From: Magnetococcales bacterium
GTDB lineage: Bacteria; Pseudomonadota; Magnetococcia; Magnetococcales; JADFYX01
Assembly (NCBI GenBank): GCA_015232795.1
Contig: JADFYX010000117.1
Span: 1-7,293 of the forward strand
Direction: 5' to 3'
Length of the DNA stretch: 7,293 nt
Below the pieces are notes generated by a model. The model was not told the DNA's origin. It searched no databases and worked only from the letters and a program-made list of their open reading frames with translations. A program made the position numbers and the translations under genes. Each line of letters starts with the position of its first letter. Positions within the stretch are counted from its first letter, which is position 1. Positions 1 through 4,584 of the stretch are shown in pieces.

Positions 1-57
1 GGCACGTTTCGACATGGTGCGGGGGGTGAATTTGGGGCGTTCGCAGTAGGGTTTCAT
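1..57 (-). CDS. Possible N-terminal fragment of an unrecognised protein cut by the window edge
   Basis: Reading leftwards, an ATG (complement of 55-57) opens a frame that stays open to the window edge for 19 codons, beginning MKPYCERPKF. A GAGAG that could serve as ribosome binding site lies at 69-73, about 11 bases upstream. The stretch is clearly richer in G and C than the rest of the window. The + strand alternatives are the tail of a reading frame ending with TAG at 47-49 (residues ARFDMVRGVN and onward) or with TAA at 88-90. I recognise none of them, and only an extension to the left would decide. Confidence 0.22.
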   Translation of the reverse strand, partial: MKPYCERPKFTPRTMSKRA

Positions 58-129
58 TTTTTCACAAGCTCTCAGGTAAACACAATTTAAAGGATGTTTA
101 GTATAAGGTCTTGATAATCAACCATTTAT

Positions 130-157
130 AACTTTCGATAATATATATTAATGTGAG
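130..157 (+). promoter_or_regulatory. Upstream motif shared with the 3846 gene (possible promoter)
   Basis: The 13-mer AACTTTCGATAAT at 130-142 matches AACTTGCGATAAT at 3771-3783 at 12 of 13 positions. Both are followed by AATGTGAG, at 150-157 here and overlapping the motif at 3781-3788 there. GATAAT resembles a -10 box, but no convincing -35 box sits 16-18 bases upstream. Because the two downstream genes look paralogous, the motif may be a conserved promoter or a factor binding site. The role is inferred; the similarity is seen. Confidence 0.4.
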
Positions 158-165
158 ATATATAG

Positions 166-228
166 CTGTTTCGCTACTATCTTTTGGATTGGTGCAGCAA
201 GATAGGTTGATAGATAGGAGCGAAATAG
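166..228 (+). promoter_or_regulatory. Structured leader hairpin upstream of the small membrane protein
   Basis: CTGTTTCGCT (166-175) pairs with AGCGAAATAG (219-228) over ten positions with one G-U. Inside it CTATCTT (177-183) pairs perfectly with AAGATAG (199-205). Because GATAG recurs at 201-205, 209-213 and 213-217, CTATC at 177-181 can instead pair with 213-217 and extend the outer stem almost continuously, so two alternative folds exist. The element ends 45 bases before the Shine-Dalgarno sequence of the 284 gene, where a 5' untranslated leader would lie. No T-tract follows, so it is not a plain terminator. It matches no riboswitch class I know. Confidence 0.45.
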
Positions 229-283
229 ACAGATTTGTGTTAAAGTTGAGTAAGTAAGTTCAGTCAATTATTAGGAGAGGGGC

Positions 284-493
284 ATGCCCAACTCAGCGAT
301 AACTGCTATTCTTGGTTGTATCTGTGCGGTGTTATTAGAGTATCTGAACTACTTGGCAACCAACAAAGGCTTAACCCTTGAATTGTGGTTAAAAGACCAC
401 CTAATAGAAGTGGCAACTTGGGCAGCACTTGGCATTTTGGTTGGGTGGATAGTTGGGTCAAGTATGACACCAAAAAAATCAGGGTGGTATTAA
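284..493 (+). CDS. Small two-helix membrane protein
   Basis: This 69-residue protein has two hydrophobic segments, about residues 5-26 and 42-60, separated by a short charged loop. A tail of about nine residues contains two lysines and ends in GWY. A strong Shine-Dalgarno sequence (AGGAGAGG at 273-280) fixes the ATG at 284. It should sit in the inner membrane. I do not recognise a named family. It resembles the 3846 product: LEY falls at residues 18-20 in both, an Asn-Lys pair follows, and GILVGWIVGSS here matches a frame-restored AIIVGCWIGSS there. The structured leader at 166-228 lies just upstream, and the STAS gene starts 106 bases downstream with its own ribosome binding site, so cotranscription is possible but unproven. 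The function is unknown. Confidence 0.7.
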   Translation: MPNSAITAILGCICAVLLEYLNYLATNKGLTLELWLKDHLIEVATWAALGILVGWIVGSSMTPKKSGWY

Positions 494-599
494 GAAGCTC
501 TCTTATAGAAGTTTATCAAAACTTTTCACTAACGAATGTTAAAGTTCAGATGGTACACTGCCACAGGTATCTATCATTTTACTTCTGGAGAAAGAAATC

Positions 600-893
600 A
601 TGCTGTTAGAAGTTGAGAAAACAAAAGATAAAATTACCATCAAACCCAAAGGAGATTTTAACTACGCGTTAAATAAAGATTTTCAAGAATCTTTTAAAAA
701 TGAAAGTCCTGATTTAAATTATGTTGTTGACATGGGTAGGGTGACATTCATAGATAGCTCAGGTATTGGGATGCTGCTAATATTACGAGAACATACTGGG
801 GGGCGTTCAGATATTCAACTCATCAATTCCTCTGAGGCTGTCAGAAATGCATTAAAGCTTGTTCATTATGATCTCTTATTCCAAATTGTGTAG
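600..893 (+). CDS. STAS-domain protein, anti-sigma factor antagonist type
   Basis: This 97-residue protein is essentially one STAS domain, the usual length for stand-alone SpoIIAA/RsbV-like antagonists. Its signature is TFIDSSGIGMLL at residues 49-60. By alignment with the SpoIIAA phosphorylation site, Ser54 in DSSG is the predicted phosphoacceptor. Family members bind a cognate anti-sigma or signalling kinase when unphosphorylated and let go when phosphorylated. Start at ATG 600 is supported by GGAG at 587-590, nine bases upstream. A second STAS gene lies at 1937, and a small membrane-protein gene precedes this one. No kinase or PP2C phosphatase gene is visible nearby, so the partner is encoded elsewhere. 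The domain call is firm; the partner-switching role is inferred from family membership. Confidence 0.9.
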   Translation: MLLEVEKTKDKITIKPKGDFNYALNKDFQESFKNESPDLNYVVDMGRVTFIDSSGIGMLLILREHTGGRSDIQLINSSEAVRNALKLVHYDLLFQIV

Positions 894-1221
894 ACTAACT
901 GTTTATAATTCACCAAGAATAGAGGCTCATCAATAGCTACCAGTCTAACTACTTTTTTAGGGCTTTATCTCTGAAGGCTTTATGGGTTGAATTCTTGATT
1001 TGAATCAAGACTAAAGATTCGTAGAATTAATCGGCTATCAGAGCATATCGAGGCAGATTTTGTGTTGACTCGAATAATGATGGTATCATCAGCACCTTTA
1101 AGATGTAGATTGTGATTGATTTTATGGATGTTTTTAGTAAAACCGGAAGCTTGATGTGAGCTGATTGGGAAAAATGGGGCAAACAGACAAGATCCTAAAA
1201 CGGAAAAGATAAGAGGATAAA
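894..1221 (+). other. Gene-free gap between the STAS and cNMP-fold genes
   Basis: I see no credible gene in these 328 bases: the longest + strand peptides starting with ATG are about a dozen codons without a ribosome binding site. The gap holds the FNR-type palindrome at 993-1010, a small palindrome TGATG-GTAT-CATCA at 1078-1091, and TTGACT at 1065-1070. The last resembles a -35 box but has no matching -10 box at normal spacing. A TAGAAT at 1022-1027 resembles a -10 box. The final bases carry the Shine-Dalgarno sequence AGAGG (1212-1216) of the next gene. Confidence 0.6.
993..1010 (+). promoter_or_regulatory. FNR/CRP-superfamily-type binding site
   Basis: TCTTGATT (993-1000) and AATCAAGA (1003-1010) form a perfect 8-bp inverted repeat around TG. 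Its core at 995-1008 is TTGAT-N4-ATCAA, the exact consensus half-site pair of FNR/Anr/Dnr-type regulators. It lies 212 bases before the 1222 start codon and about 100 bases after the STAS stop. A -10-like TAGAAT at 1022-1027 would put the site near -32, where a bound regulator would more likely block than activate. The match is seen in the sequence; regulation is inferred. Confidence 0.5.
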
Positions 1222-1596
1222 TTGGAAATTTTACATAAGGTTTTTGGTCGGCAGGCAGGTACAGTTTACGAGGATGGAGTTGTCTTGTTCAGGGAGGGAG
1301 AAAAACCCATCCATATATACTCTGTTCTCTCAGGACAGGTTGATTTATTTACCAGAAAAGGGAACAAAGTATTTTCAGTAACTGCTGGTAGTTTTGTAGG
1401 TATCTCCTTTTTATTTGGCAGTCATCACAGAGAGTTTACCGCTATCACCAAAGGTCAGACCAGACTTTTGGATTTGGATAAAAAACTGATGACAGAACGA
1501 ATCTATCATGACCCATCTCTTGCCTACAGAATTATGTCTATCCGCTATCGAGAAATTGTTGAAAGATTGACTCAAATGACAGATCAAATAAGCTGA
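1222..1596 (+). CDS. Cyclic-nucleotide-binding-fold (CRP-like) protein without DNA-binding domain
   Basis: This 124-residue protein carries a single cNMP-binding beta-roll. The pattern DGVVLFREGE at 18-27 and SVLSGQVDLF at 34-43 is typical of the CRP/cyclic-nucleotide fold. The phosphate-binding cassette region is degenerate: around residues 56-76 the usual Phe-Gly-Glu is replaced by Val-Gly-Ile, so the nucleotide-contacting Glu is missing, while an Arg is present at 70. Binding of cAMP or cGMP is therefore doubtful. The C-terminal part (about 90-121) is helical, and no helix-turn-helix follows, unlike CRP or FNR. The start is TTG at 1222: an in-frame TAA at 1210-1212 leaves no other start upstream, and AGAGG at 1212-1216 is well placed. 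The gene stands alone between two gaps of over 300 bases. It may sense a ligand or interact with another protein. Confidence 0.82.
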   Translation: MEILHKVFGRQAGTVYEDGVVLFREGEKPIHIYSVLSGQVDLFTRKGNKVFSVTAGSFVGISFLFGSHHREFTAITKGQTRLLDLDKKLMTERIYHDPSLAYRIMSIRYREIVERLTQMTDQIS

Positions 1597-1936
1597 ATGA
1601 CTGGGAGTCCTTGCCTAGTATGGTTTAGACCTCTTCAATGTGTTTTTTTACGCTATTGTATCCGCATACGTTATCCAGCCTATTAAAGTTTCTTTGATTG
1701 TCTGATACTTCCAATCTACCTCCATCACACCTTTCTCTTAGGTTAGCCTAATCCACCCCAATTTACTTAACGCTGCCAGTACTCAGAACTGGCACGCAAA
1801 TAAAAAAGTATATTTTTTTAAGCAGGGAATCGATTAGGCTGGAACTATTTATAAATACGATTGTCGAAAGTTAGCGTGTTTTATAATCACCTGCTATAGT
1901 CTTGAAATTTATCTGTAAAAATGGGATGTTAAAATT
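1597..1936 (+). other. Gene-free gap with branched fold potential
   Basis: There is no convincing gene in these 340 bases. A 25-codon minus-strand frame (1725 down to 1648) has AAAGG only four bases before its ATG and is too short to call. The notable content is a nested set of inverted repeats. AGCCTAATC (1745-1753) pairs with GATTAGGCT (1832-1840). They enclose a perfect stem TGCCAGT/ACTGGCA (1774-1780 with 1788-1794) and an A/T stem (1801-1807 with 1814-1820). TTAGG/CCTAA at 1738-1751 competes with the outer stem. The gap ends with a candidate promoter for the 1937 gene. Confidence 0.5.
1861..1887 (+). promoter_or_regulatory. Candidate promoter of the second STAS gene
   Basis: A perfect -10 box TATAAT lies at 1882-1887, 49 bases before the start codon at 1937. 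The best -35-like hexamer is TTGTCG at 1861-1866, four of six to consensus but with a short 15-base spacer. The 10-mer TCGAAAGTTA at 1864-1873 is the reverse complement of TAACTTTCGA found at 129-138 before the first membrane-protein gene, which may be chance. Confidence 0.4.
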
Positions 1937-2248
1937 ATGAATTGTGAACTTGAGTTAAGTGAAGAAAAATTGATCGTCAATGTAATAGGAAAATGTTGCT
2001 ACGATACATGGAAGGATTTTAGATATTCTTACCTACTAGAGGTAGATGAGCAGGAGGTAAAGACATGTGAAGTTAATTTTGCCAGAACTACCTTTATAGA
2101 CAGTAGTGGTCTTGGTGGACTTCTATCTCTAAGAAAAAAATTAAGTTTGGAAAATAATATAGTATTATCCAACACCAATAAGACGATATATGGAGTGTTG
2201 GATATTGCAAACTTTGCTGAGTTTTTTACAATCAAACCATCCTCATAA
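1937..2248 (+). CDS. Second STAS-domain protein, anti-sigma factor antagonist type
   Basis: This 103-residue single STAS domain has the signature TTFIDSSGLGGLLSLRKKL at residues 51-69, a closer match to the SpoIIAA-type DSSGLG motif than the first STAS protein. Ser57 is the predicted phosphorylation site. The N-terminal strand is LSEEKLIVNVIG, as in the family. The start at ATG 1937 has GGGA about ten bases upstream. It is not a recent copy of the 600-893 gene: outside the motif the two differ widely. No kinase or phosphatase partner is adjacent. The likely role is a phospho-switched protein-binding module in a sigma-factor or signalling pathway. The domain is seen; the pathway is inferred. 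Confidence 0.9.
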   Translation: MNCELELSEEKLIVNVIGKCCYDTWKDFRYSYLLEVDEQEVKTCEVNFARTTFIDSSGLGGLLSLRKKLSLENNIVLSNTNKTIYGVLDIANFAEFFTIKPSS

Positions 2249-2325
2249 ACATGACATGTACTTTAATACTTTTAGATAAGTGGCAATATTAACTAAATTA
2301 CCCTGTCCGGTTAGTTAGATATATT

Positions 2326-2354
2326 TTGAATTATGTGGTTTTTACTTTTATAAT
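2326..2354 (+). promoter_or_regulatory. Sigma70-type promoter for the 2431-3430 gene group
   Basis: TTGAAT at 2326-2331 (four of six to TTGACA) and a perfect TATAAT at 2349-2354 are separated by exactly 17 bases. This is the best-formed promoter in the window. Transcription would start near 2361, giving a leader of about 70 bases before the start codon at 2431. Confidence 0.65.
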
Positions 2355-2430
2355 GAAGTATTAATGGATTGAGGTGGGTCATTTGAAAATTTTTTAATAA
2401 ATTTATTCTTTCCTTTAATGGATACACAAA

Positions 2431-2664
2431 ATGATTGTGATAAAAGTAGAAGTATGGCCTAGTGGAGATGAACACCAGAAAAGAGAAATCTCAAGGGCTA
2501 ATATATGGAATATCAGTGCTGACAAAGATGCAGATATTCAAGACTACCAATATGCCATAGTAGAGCCTGATTCATTTGACGGTAATTCTGTGCGTCAGGG
2601 GAAGGTTCTGCACCATAATTGGAAGCAGTCAGCATGGGAGCTAATTAGGAAGATGATCAAATAG
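2431..2664 (+). CDS. Small conserved-looking hypothetical protein
   Basis: This 77-residue soluble protein begins MIVIKVEVWPSGDE, has a central DYQYAIV strand and ends with a GKVLHHNWKQSAWELIRKM segment. The layout (MIV-x-VE at the N-terminus, a DY-containing middle strand, a basic segment before a Trp-containing C-terminal helix) resembles, from memory, a family of uncharacterised small proteobacterial proteins of about 75-85 residues. I cannot confirm this without a search. There is no signal peptide or membrane segment. It has only a weak ribosome binding site (GGA at 2420-2422). It is first after the 2326 promoter and ends 19 bases before the BrnT-like gene, so the two are probably cotranscribed. 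This does not prove a toxin-antitoxin role. Confidence 0.65.
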   Translation: MIVIKVEVWPSGDEHQKREISRANIWNISADKDADIQDYQYAIVEPDSFDGNSVRQGKVLHHNWKQSAWELIRKMIK

Positions 2665-2683
2665 ACTAAATAATTTTGTACCC

Positions 2684-3097
2684 ATGAAAATCATCTACGA
2701 TAGTATGGCGCGGCAAAATAATATTGATAAACACGGTATAGACTTTATAGTCGTTTTCGAGTTTGACTTTGAGAATGCAATTACGCGGATTGACAACCGT
2801 CAGAACTACTGTATGGACCGTTTTATTGCTTATGGCAATATCGGTAATTGCCTACATGTTCTTGTTTATACCATCCGGGAGGAGGATGCTATTCGGGTCA
2901 TCAGTCTGCGTAAAGCCATTAAAATGGAAATAAAAAAAATTAATCGTATATCCACCCACATATCCTTGGAAAAAAAGGATGAAGCCATTACTAAGGCAGC
3001 ATACGTTGATTCAGGCAACCAACCTCTCACCGATAAAGAAATGTCACAAATGCGGCCTATGAGAGATGTTCATCCTAATCTTTTTAATTGCAAATGA
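2684..3097 (+). CDS. brnT: BrnT-type toxin fused in frame to the N-terminal part of its antitoxin
   Basis: Residues 1-84 match the BrnT toxin family (ribonuclease, RelE-like fold). The features are KHGIDF at 16-21 after an N-terminal strand, FDFENA at 27-32, DRF-x2-YG at 45-51, LHVLVYT-x-R at 57-65 and RVISLRKA at 71-78. BrnT is normally about 90 residues and is followed by a separate antitoxin gene. Here the frame runs on through NRISTHISLEKKDEAITKAA and QPLTDKEMSQMRP (113-125). This resembles the start of DUF4415/BrnA-type antitoxins, but the protein stops at residue 137, before the ribbon-helix-helix DNA-binding part, and I see none in the other frames after it. Two A-tracts (2932-2939 and 2970-2976) mark the junction. 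No Shine-Dalgarno sequence is evident before the ATG, so translation may be coupled to the 2431 gene. It may be an inactivated or self-neutralised remnant, or a sequencing-induced fusion. The toxin fold call is strong; the antitoxin part is from memory of the family. Confidence 0.8.
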   Translation: MKIIYDSMARQNNIDKHGIDFIVVFEFDFENAITRIDNRQNYCMDRFIAYGNIGNCLHVLVYTIREEDAIRVISLRKAIKMEIKKINRISTHISLEKKDEAITKAAYVDSGNQPLTDKEMSQMRPMRDVHPNLFNCK

Positions 3098-3127
3098 TAA
3101 CTATTAAGTCGTGGAGAGTATCAGCAT

Positions 3128-3430
3128 ATGTCAGCCATTGTTAGCAATCTCACAAGCCCGGTAATGTTTCCTGGTGGTGATGCTGCACGTAATATCCCAT
3201 CATCAGCAGTTGGTGCACTAGCAAAAAGTACACAGGCAACTTCCAATACATCAAAATTGGTTCCCGCAAATAAAATTGATCAAATCCAAGAGACCAGTCG
3301 TATTCCACGTTTAACACCTCCTGATGTTGATGCTAAAGCCACGCAACACAGCAAAGAGGCCCAAAGATTATCCGGTGAAGAAATGCCAGGAGGTCTGTAC
3401 CATGTGAGCAAGCTTAACATAACTGTATAA
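3128..3430 (+). CDS. Hypothetical low-complexity protein
   Basis: I do not recognise this 100-residue protein. It is rich in Ser, Thr, Ala and Pro, with no signal peptide, membrane helix or catalytic motif, and probably largely disordered for residues 20-85. The ends are more ordered (SAIVSNLTSPVMF and GGLYHVSKLNITV). A clear Shine-Dalgarno sequence, GGAGAG at 3113-3118, is nine bases before the ATG, which supports it as a real gene. It follows the BrnT-like gene by 30 bases and precedes an AT-rich hairpin at 3462-3487, so it is probably the last gene of the unit starting at the 2326 promoter. Confidence 0.6.
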   Translation: MSAIVSNLTSPVMFPGGDAARNIPSSAVGALAKSTQATSNTSKLVPANKIDQIQETSRIPRLTPPDVDAKATQHSKEAQRLSGEEMPGGLYHVSKLNITV

Positions 3431-3461
3431 ACTCTTTATATAATTGAATTTAAAGTATTAT

Positions 3462-3487
3462 CTTTTAAAGAAAAAGTTCTTTAAAGG
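3462..3487 (+). terminator. AT-rich hairpin, possible terminator of the 2431-3430 unit
   Basis: TTTAAAGAA (3464-3472) and TTCTTTAAA (3477-3485) are perfect complements around a four-base loop, extended by a G-U and a C-G pair to 11 bp. It starts 31 bases after the stop at 3430. The stem is GC-poor and the downstream T-tract is broken (GGTTATTTATTTGTTT), so it is a weak candidate. Confidence 0.4.
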
Positions 3488-3511
3488 CTCGGTTATTTAT
3501 TTGTTTACTAC

Positions 3512-3551
3512 ATTCTAACATTCAATATTATATATTATAGAATGTTAGAAT
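3512..3551 (+). repeat. Perfect 12-bp inverted repeat
   Basis: ATTCTAACATTC (3512-3523) and GAATGTTAGAAT (3540-3551) are exact reverse complements around a 16-base A/T loop, which itself holds AATAT/ATATT. There is no T-tract on the right, so it is not a standard terminator. It could be an operator pair, a transposon-end remnant or an RNA hairpin. Confidence 0.6.
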
Positions 3552-3630
3552 AAATATACGTAATGACGCCAATAGAACTTTTCAGCCTTATCTAAAAATA
3601 AAATTTCGGGTAATTAAACATCCCTTCATC

Positions 3631-3682
3631 ATGATTTTATATTAAAAAAAAATTTTCGCCTAAATGAACAGTGTAAAATCAT
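3631..3682 (+). repeat. 9-11-bp inverted repeat with 34-base loop
   Basis: ATGATTTTA (3631-3639) and TAAAATCAT (3674-3682) are exact reverse complements. Pairing extends two more positions inward with one G-U. The loop holds nine A followed by four T. No function can be assigned. Confidence 0.45.
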
Positions 3683-3770
3683 AATATATATTCTGATTTC
3701 AATACGTTACATAACACACAAAACGACAATTGCAATTTTTTAACAAAAAACCAACTTTTTTTAATAATCT

Positions 3771-3788
3771 AACTTGCGATAATGTGAG
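3771..3788 (+). promoter_or_regulatory. Upstream motif shared with the 284 gene (possible promoter)
   Basis: AACTTGCGATAAT (3771-3783), overlapping AATGTGAG (3781-3788), repeats the motif found at 130-157, where the two parts are eight bases further apart. GATAAT resembles a -10 box; no good -35 box is visible. It lies 58 bases before the 3846 ATG. Confidence 0.4.
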
Positions 3789-3845
3789 TATGTGGGTTAT
3801 GATGTTAATGTAAGTTGAAACATCACAAAATGGGGGTGAAATCAG

Positions 3846-4001
3846 ATGTCATATTTAGTGCTATTTCTTCTATCGGCAGTTATTGCCATAGCTTGGTTGG
3901 AATATTCACTTACCAGCACTATTGCTGACAATAAACCCTCGACTGGCCATCAATCCCTATTGGCTATAATCGTTGGCTGTATGGATAGGGTCATCAACTA
4001 A
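3846..4001 (+). CDS. Small membrane protein, probable frameshifted paralogue of the 284 product
   Basis: The open frame encodes 51 residues with one full hydrophobic helix (3-19) and a second that breaks off after AIIVGC. A GGGGG Shine-Dalgarno sequence at 3832-3836 is nine bases before the ATG. LEY sits at residues 18-20 exactly as in the 284 product, followed by an Asn-Lys pair. Past TGT at 3978-3980 the current frame reads MDRVIN and stops. Removing one base there (such as A3981) would read CWIGSSTK and stop at 4003-4005, matching GWIVGSS of the paralogue. A one-base insertion or a sequencing error is therefore likely. The hairpin at 4123-4150 may terminate it. The function is unknown; an inner-membrane location is inferred. 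Confidence 0.55.
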   Translation: MSYLVLFLLSAVIAIAWLEYSLTSTIADNKPSTGHQSLLAIIVGCMDRVIN

Positions 4002-4122
4002 ATAGCTTGTAAGTATAAGATACTGCAAACACCTCTAAATGAGACATAAAAGTCATAAAAAAACAATTATGTTCGCTAGTTTAGATCGGCTATACACAAA
4101 ATTTGCTCTCTTCTACTATGTA

Positions 4123-4150
4123 GCTAGAGACATTTTCTAGCCTTTTTCTT
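4123..4150 (+). terminator. Rho-independent terminator
   Basis: GCTAGAGA (4123-4130) pairs with TTTCTAGC (4134-4141) with one G-U around a CAT loop, followed directly by CTTTTTCTT (4142-4150). It lies about 120 bases after the 3846 gene and would end its transcript. Confidence 0.6.
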
Positions 4151-4209
4151 AATAATTATTTTCAAAAAGCTTAATATCCAAGTTTCAATAAGTTTTTTTT
4201 AATTTTGAT

Positions 4210-4238
4210 TTGATTGATTATTTAATCTGGGTAATAAT
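4210..4238 (+). promoter_or_regulatory. Candidate promoter of the small lipoprotein
   Basis: TTGATT at 4210-4215 and AATAAT at 4233-4238 (five of six to TATAAT) are 17 bases apart. TTGATT occurs three times in a row here (4205, 4210, 4214), so the exact -35 box is uncertain. The lipoprotein ATG is 37 bases downstream of the -10 box. Confidence 0.42.
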
Positions 4239-4274
4239 GGTTGGTAATCAATTCTTTTCTATGGGGTAATTGTA

Positions 4275-4454
4275 ATGAAACATATCAAGTCCGCCTTATA
4301 TCTAGTCACGGCACTTTTCATGGTTGGCACTATAACTGGGTGTAGTTCACCAGCTCATCAGGGAAGTGGTATGGCTCAGTATAAAAACAATACTGCCAGT
4401 TCGCCATATACACCAAAAGTGTACCAAGATCCTGTTTTCGTACCAATACAATAA
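4275..4454 (+). CDS. Small lipoprotein of unknown function
   Basis: This 59-residue protein has a lipoprotein signal: positively charged MKHIK, a hydrophobic stretch at residues 7-20 and the lipobox ITGC, with the lipidated Cys at residue 23. The mature part is only 37 residues, rich in Ser, Tyr, Pro and Gln (tail YQDPVFVPIQ), with no known domain. Serines follow the Cys rather than Asp, so in a proteobacterium it would probably be carried to the outer membrane. A GGGG ribosome binding site at 4263-4266 supports the ATG. A promoter-like pair lies at 4210-4238. It is very short for a lipoprotein and may be an accessory or entericidin-like peptide, but I do not recognise a family. Confidence 0.72.
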   Translation: MKHIKSALYLVTALFMVGTITGCSSPAHQGSGMAQYKNNTASSPYTPKVYQDPVFVPIQ

Positions 4455-4457
4455 AAA

Positions 4458-4498
4458 AATTCTGCCCATTTATAATTACTGGATTACGGGGCAAAATT
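4458..4498 (+). other. Hairpin after the lipoprotein gene
   Basis: AATTCTGCCC (4458-4467) pairs with GGGCAAAATT (4489-4498) with a single mismatch and a 21-base loop. It follows the lipoprotein stop at once but has no T-tract on the + strand; the seven A on its left would act as a T-tract only for a leftward transcript. It is possibly a weak terminator or 3'-end stabiliser. Confidence 0.3.
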
Positions 4499-4584
4499 AA
4501 TTTATATAATAGCCAACACTTTCTAGCCAGTTGGCCCATAGTCTATCCTGGTATATGTTAGATTTTTCTATTGCGAGAATTACT

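Larger units (their letters stand above)
3431..3845 (+). other. AT-rich gene-free gap with several inverted repeats
   Basis: There is no credible gene in 415 bases. The gap holds three separate inverted repeats, listed individually (3462-3487, 3512-3551, 3631-3682), a perfect palindrome AATTGCAATT at 3728-3737, A/T runs around 3740-3762, the shared motif at 3771-3788, and a 7-bp stem TGATGTT/AACATCA (3800-3806 with 3819-3825). The last precedes a strong GGGGG ribosome binding site at 3832-3836. Together they suggest a terminator at the left end and a regulated leader at the right end. Confidence 0.55.

Noticed and set aside
111..121. TTGATAATCAA near the left edge as an FNR box
   Set aside because: The half-sites are one base apart instead of four, so it does not fit the FNR consensus.
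1648..1725. 25-codon minus-strand frame with AAAGG before its ATG
   Set aside because: The ribosome binding site is only four bases from the start, there is no terminator or promoter, and the peptide has no recognisable features.
1745..1840. Resemblance to an integron attC site (inverted AGCCTAATC / GATTAGGCT about 80 bases apart)
   Set aside because: attC needs the GTTRRRY and RYYYAAC core; here the bases at the crossover position are ATT/AAT, and no array of cassettes with repeated sites is present.
4330..4539. Minus-strand frame of 69 codons over the small lipoprotein
   Set aside because: The + strand lipoprotein has a ribosome binding site and a proper lipobox; the reverse frame has neither a recognisable domain nor start signals.
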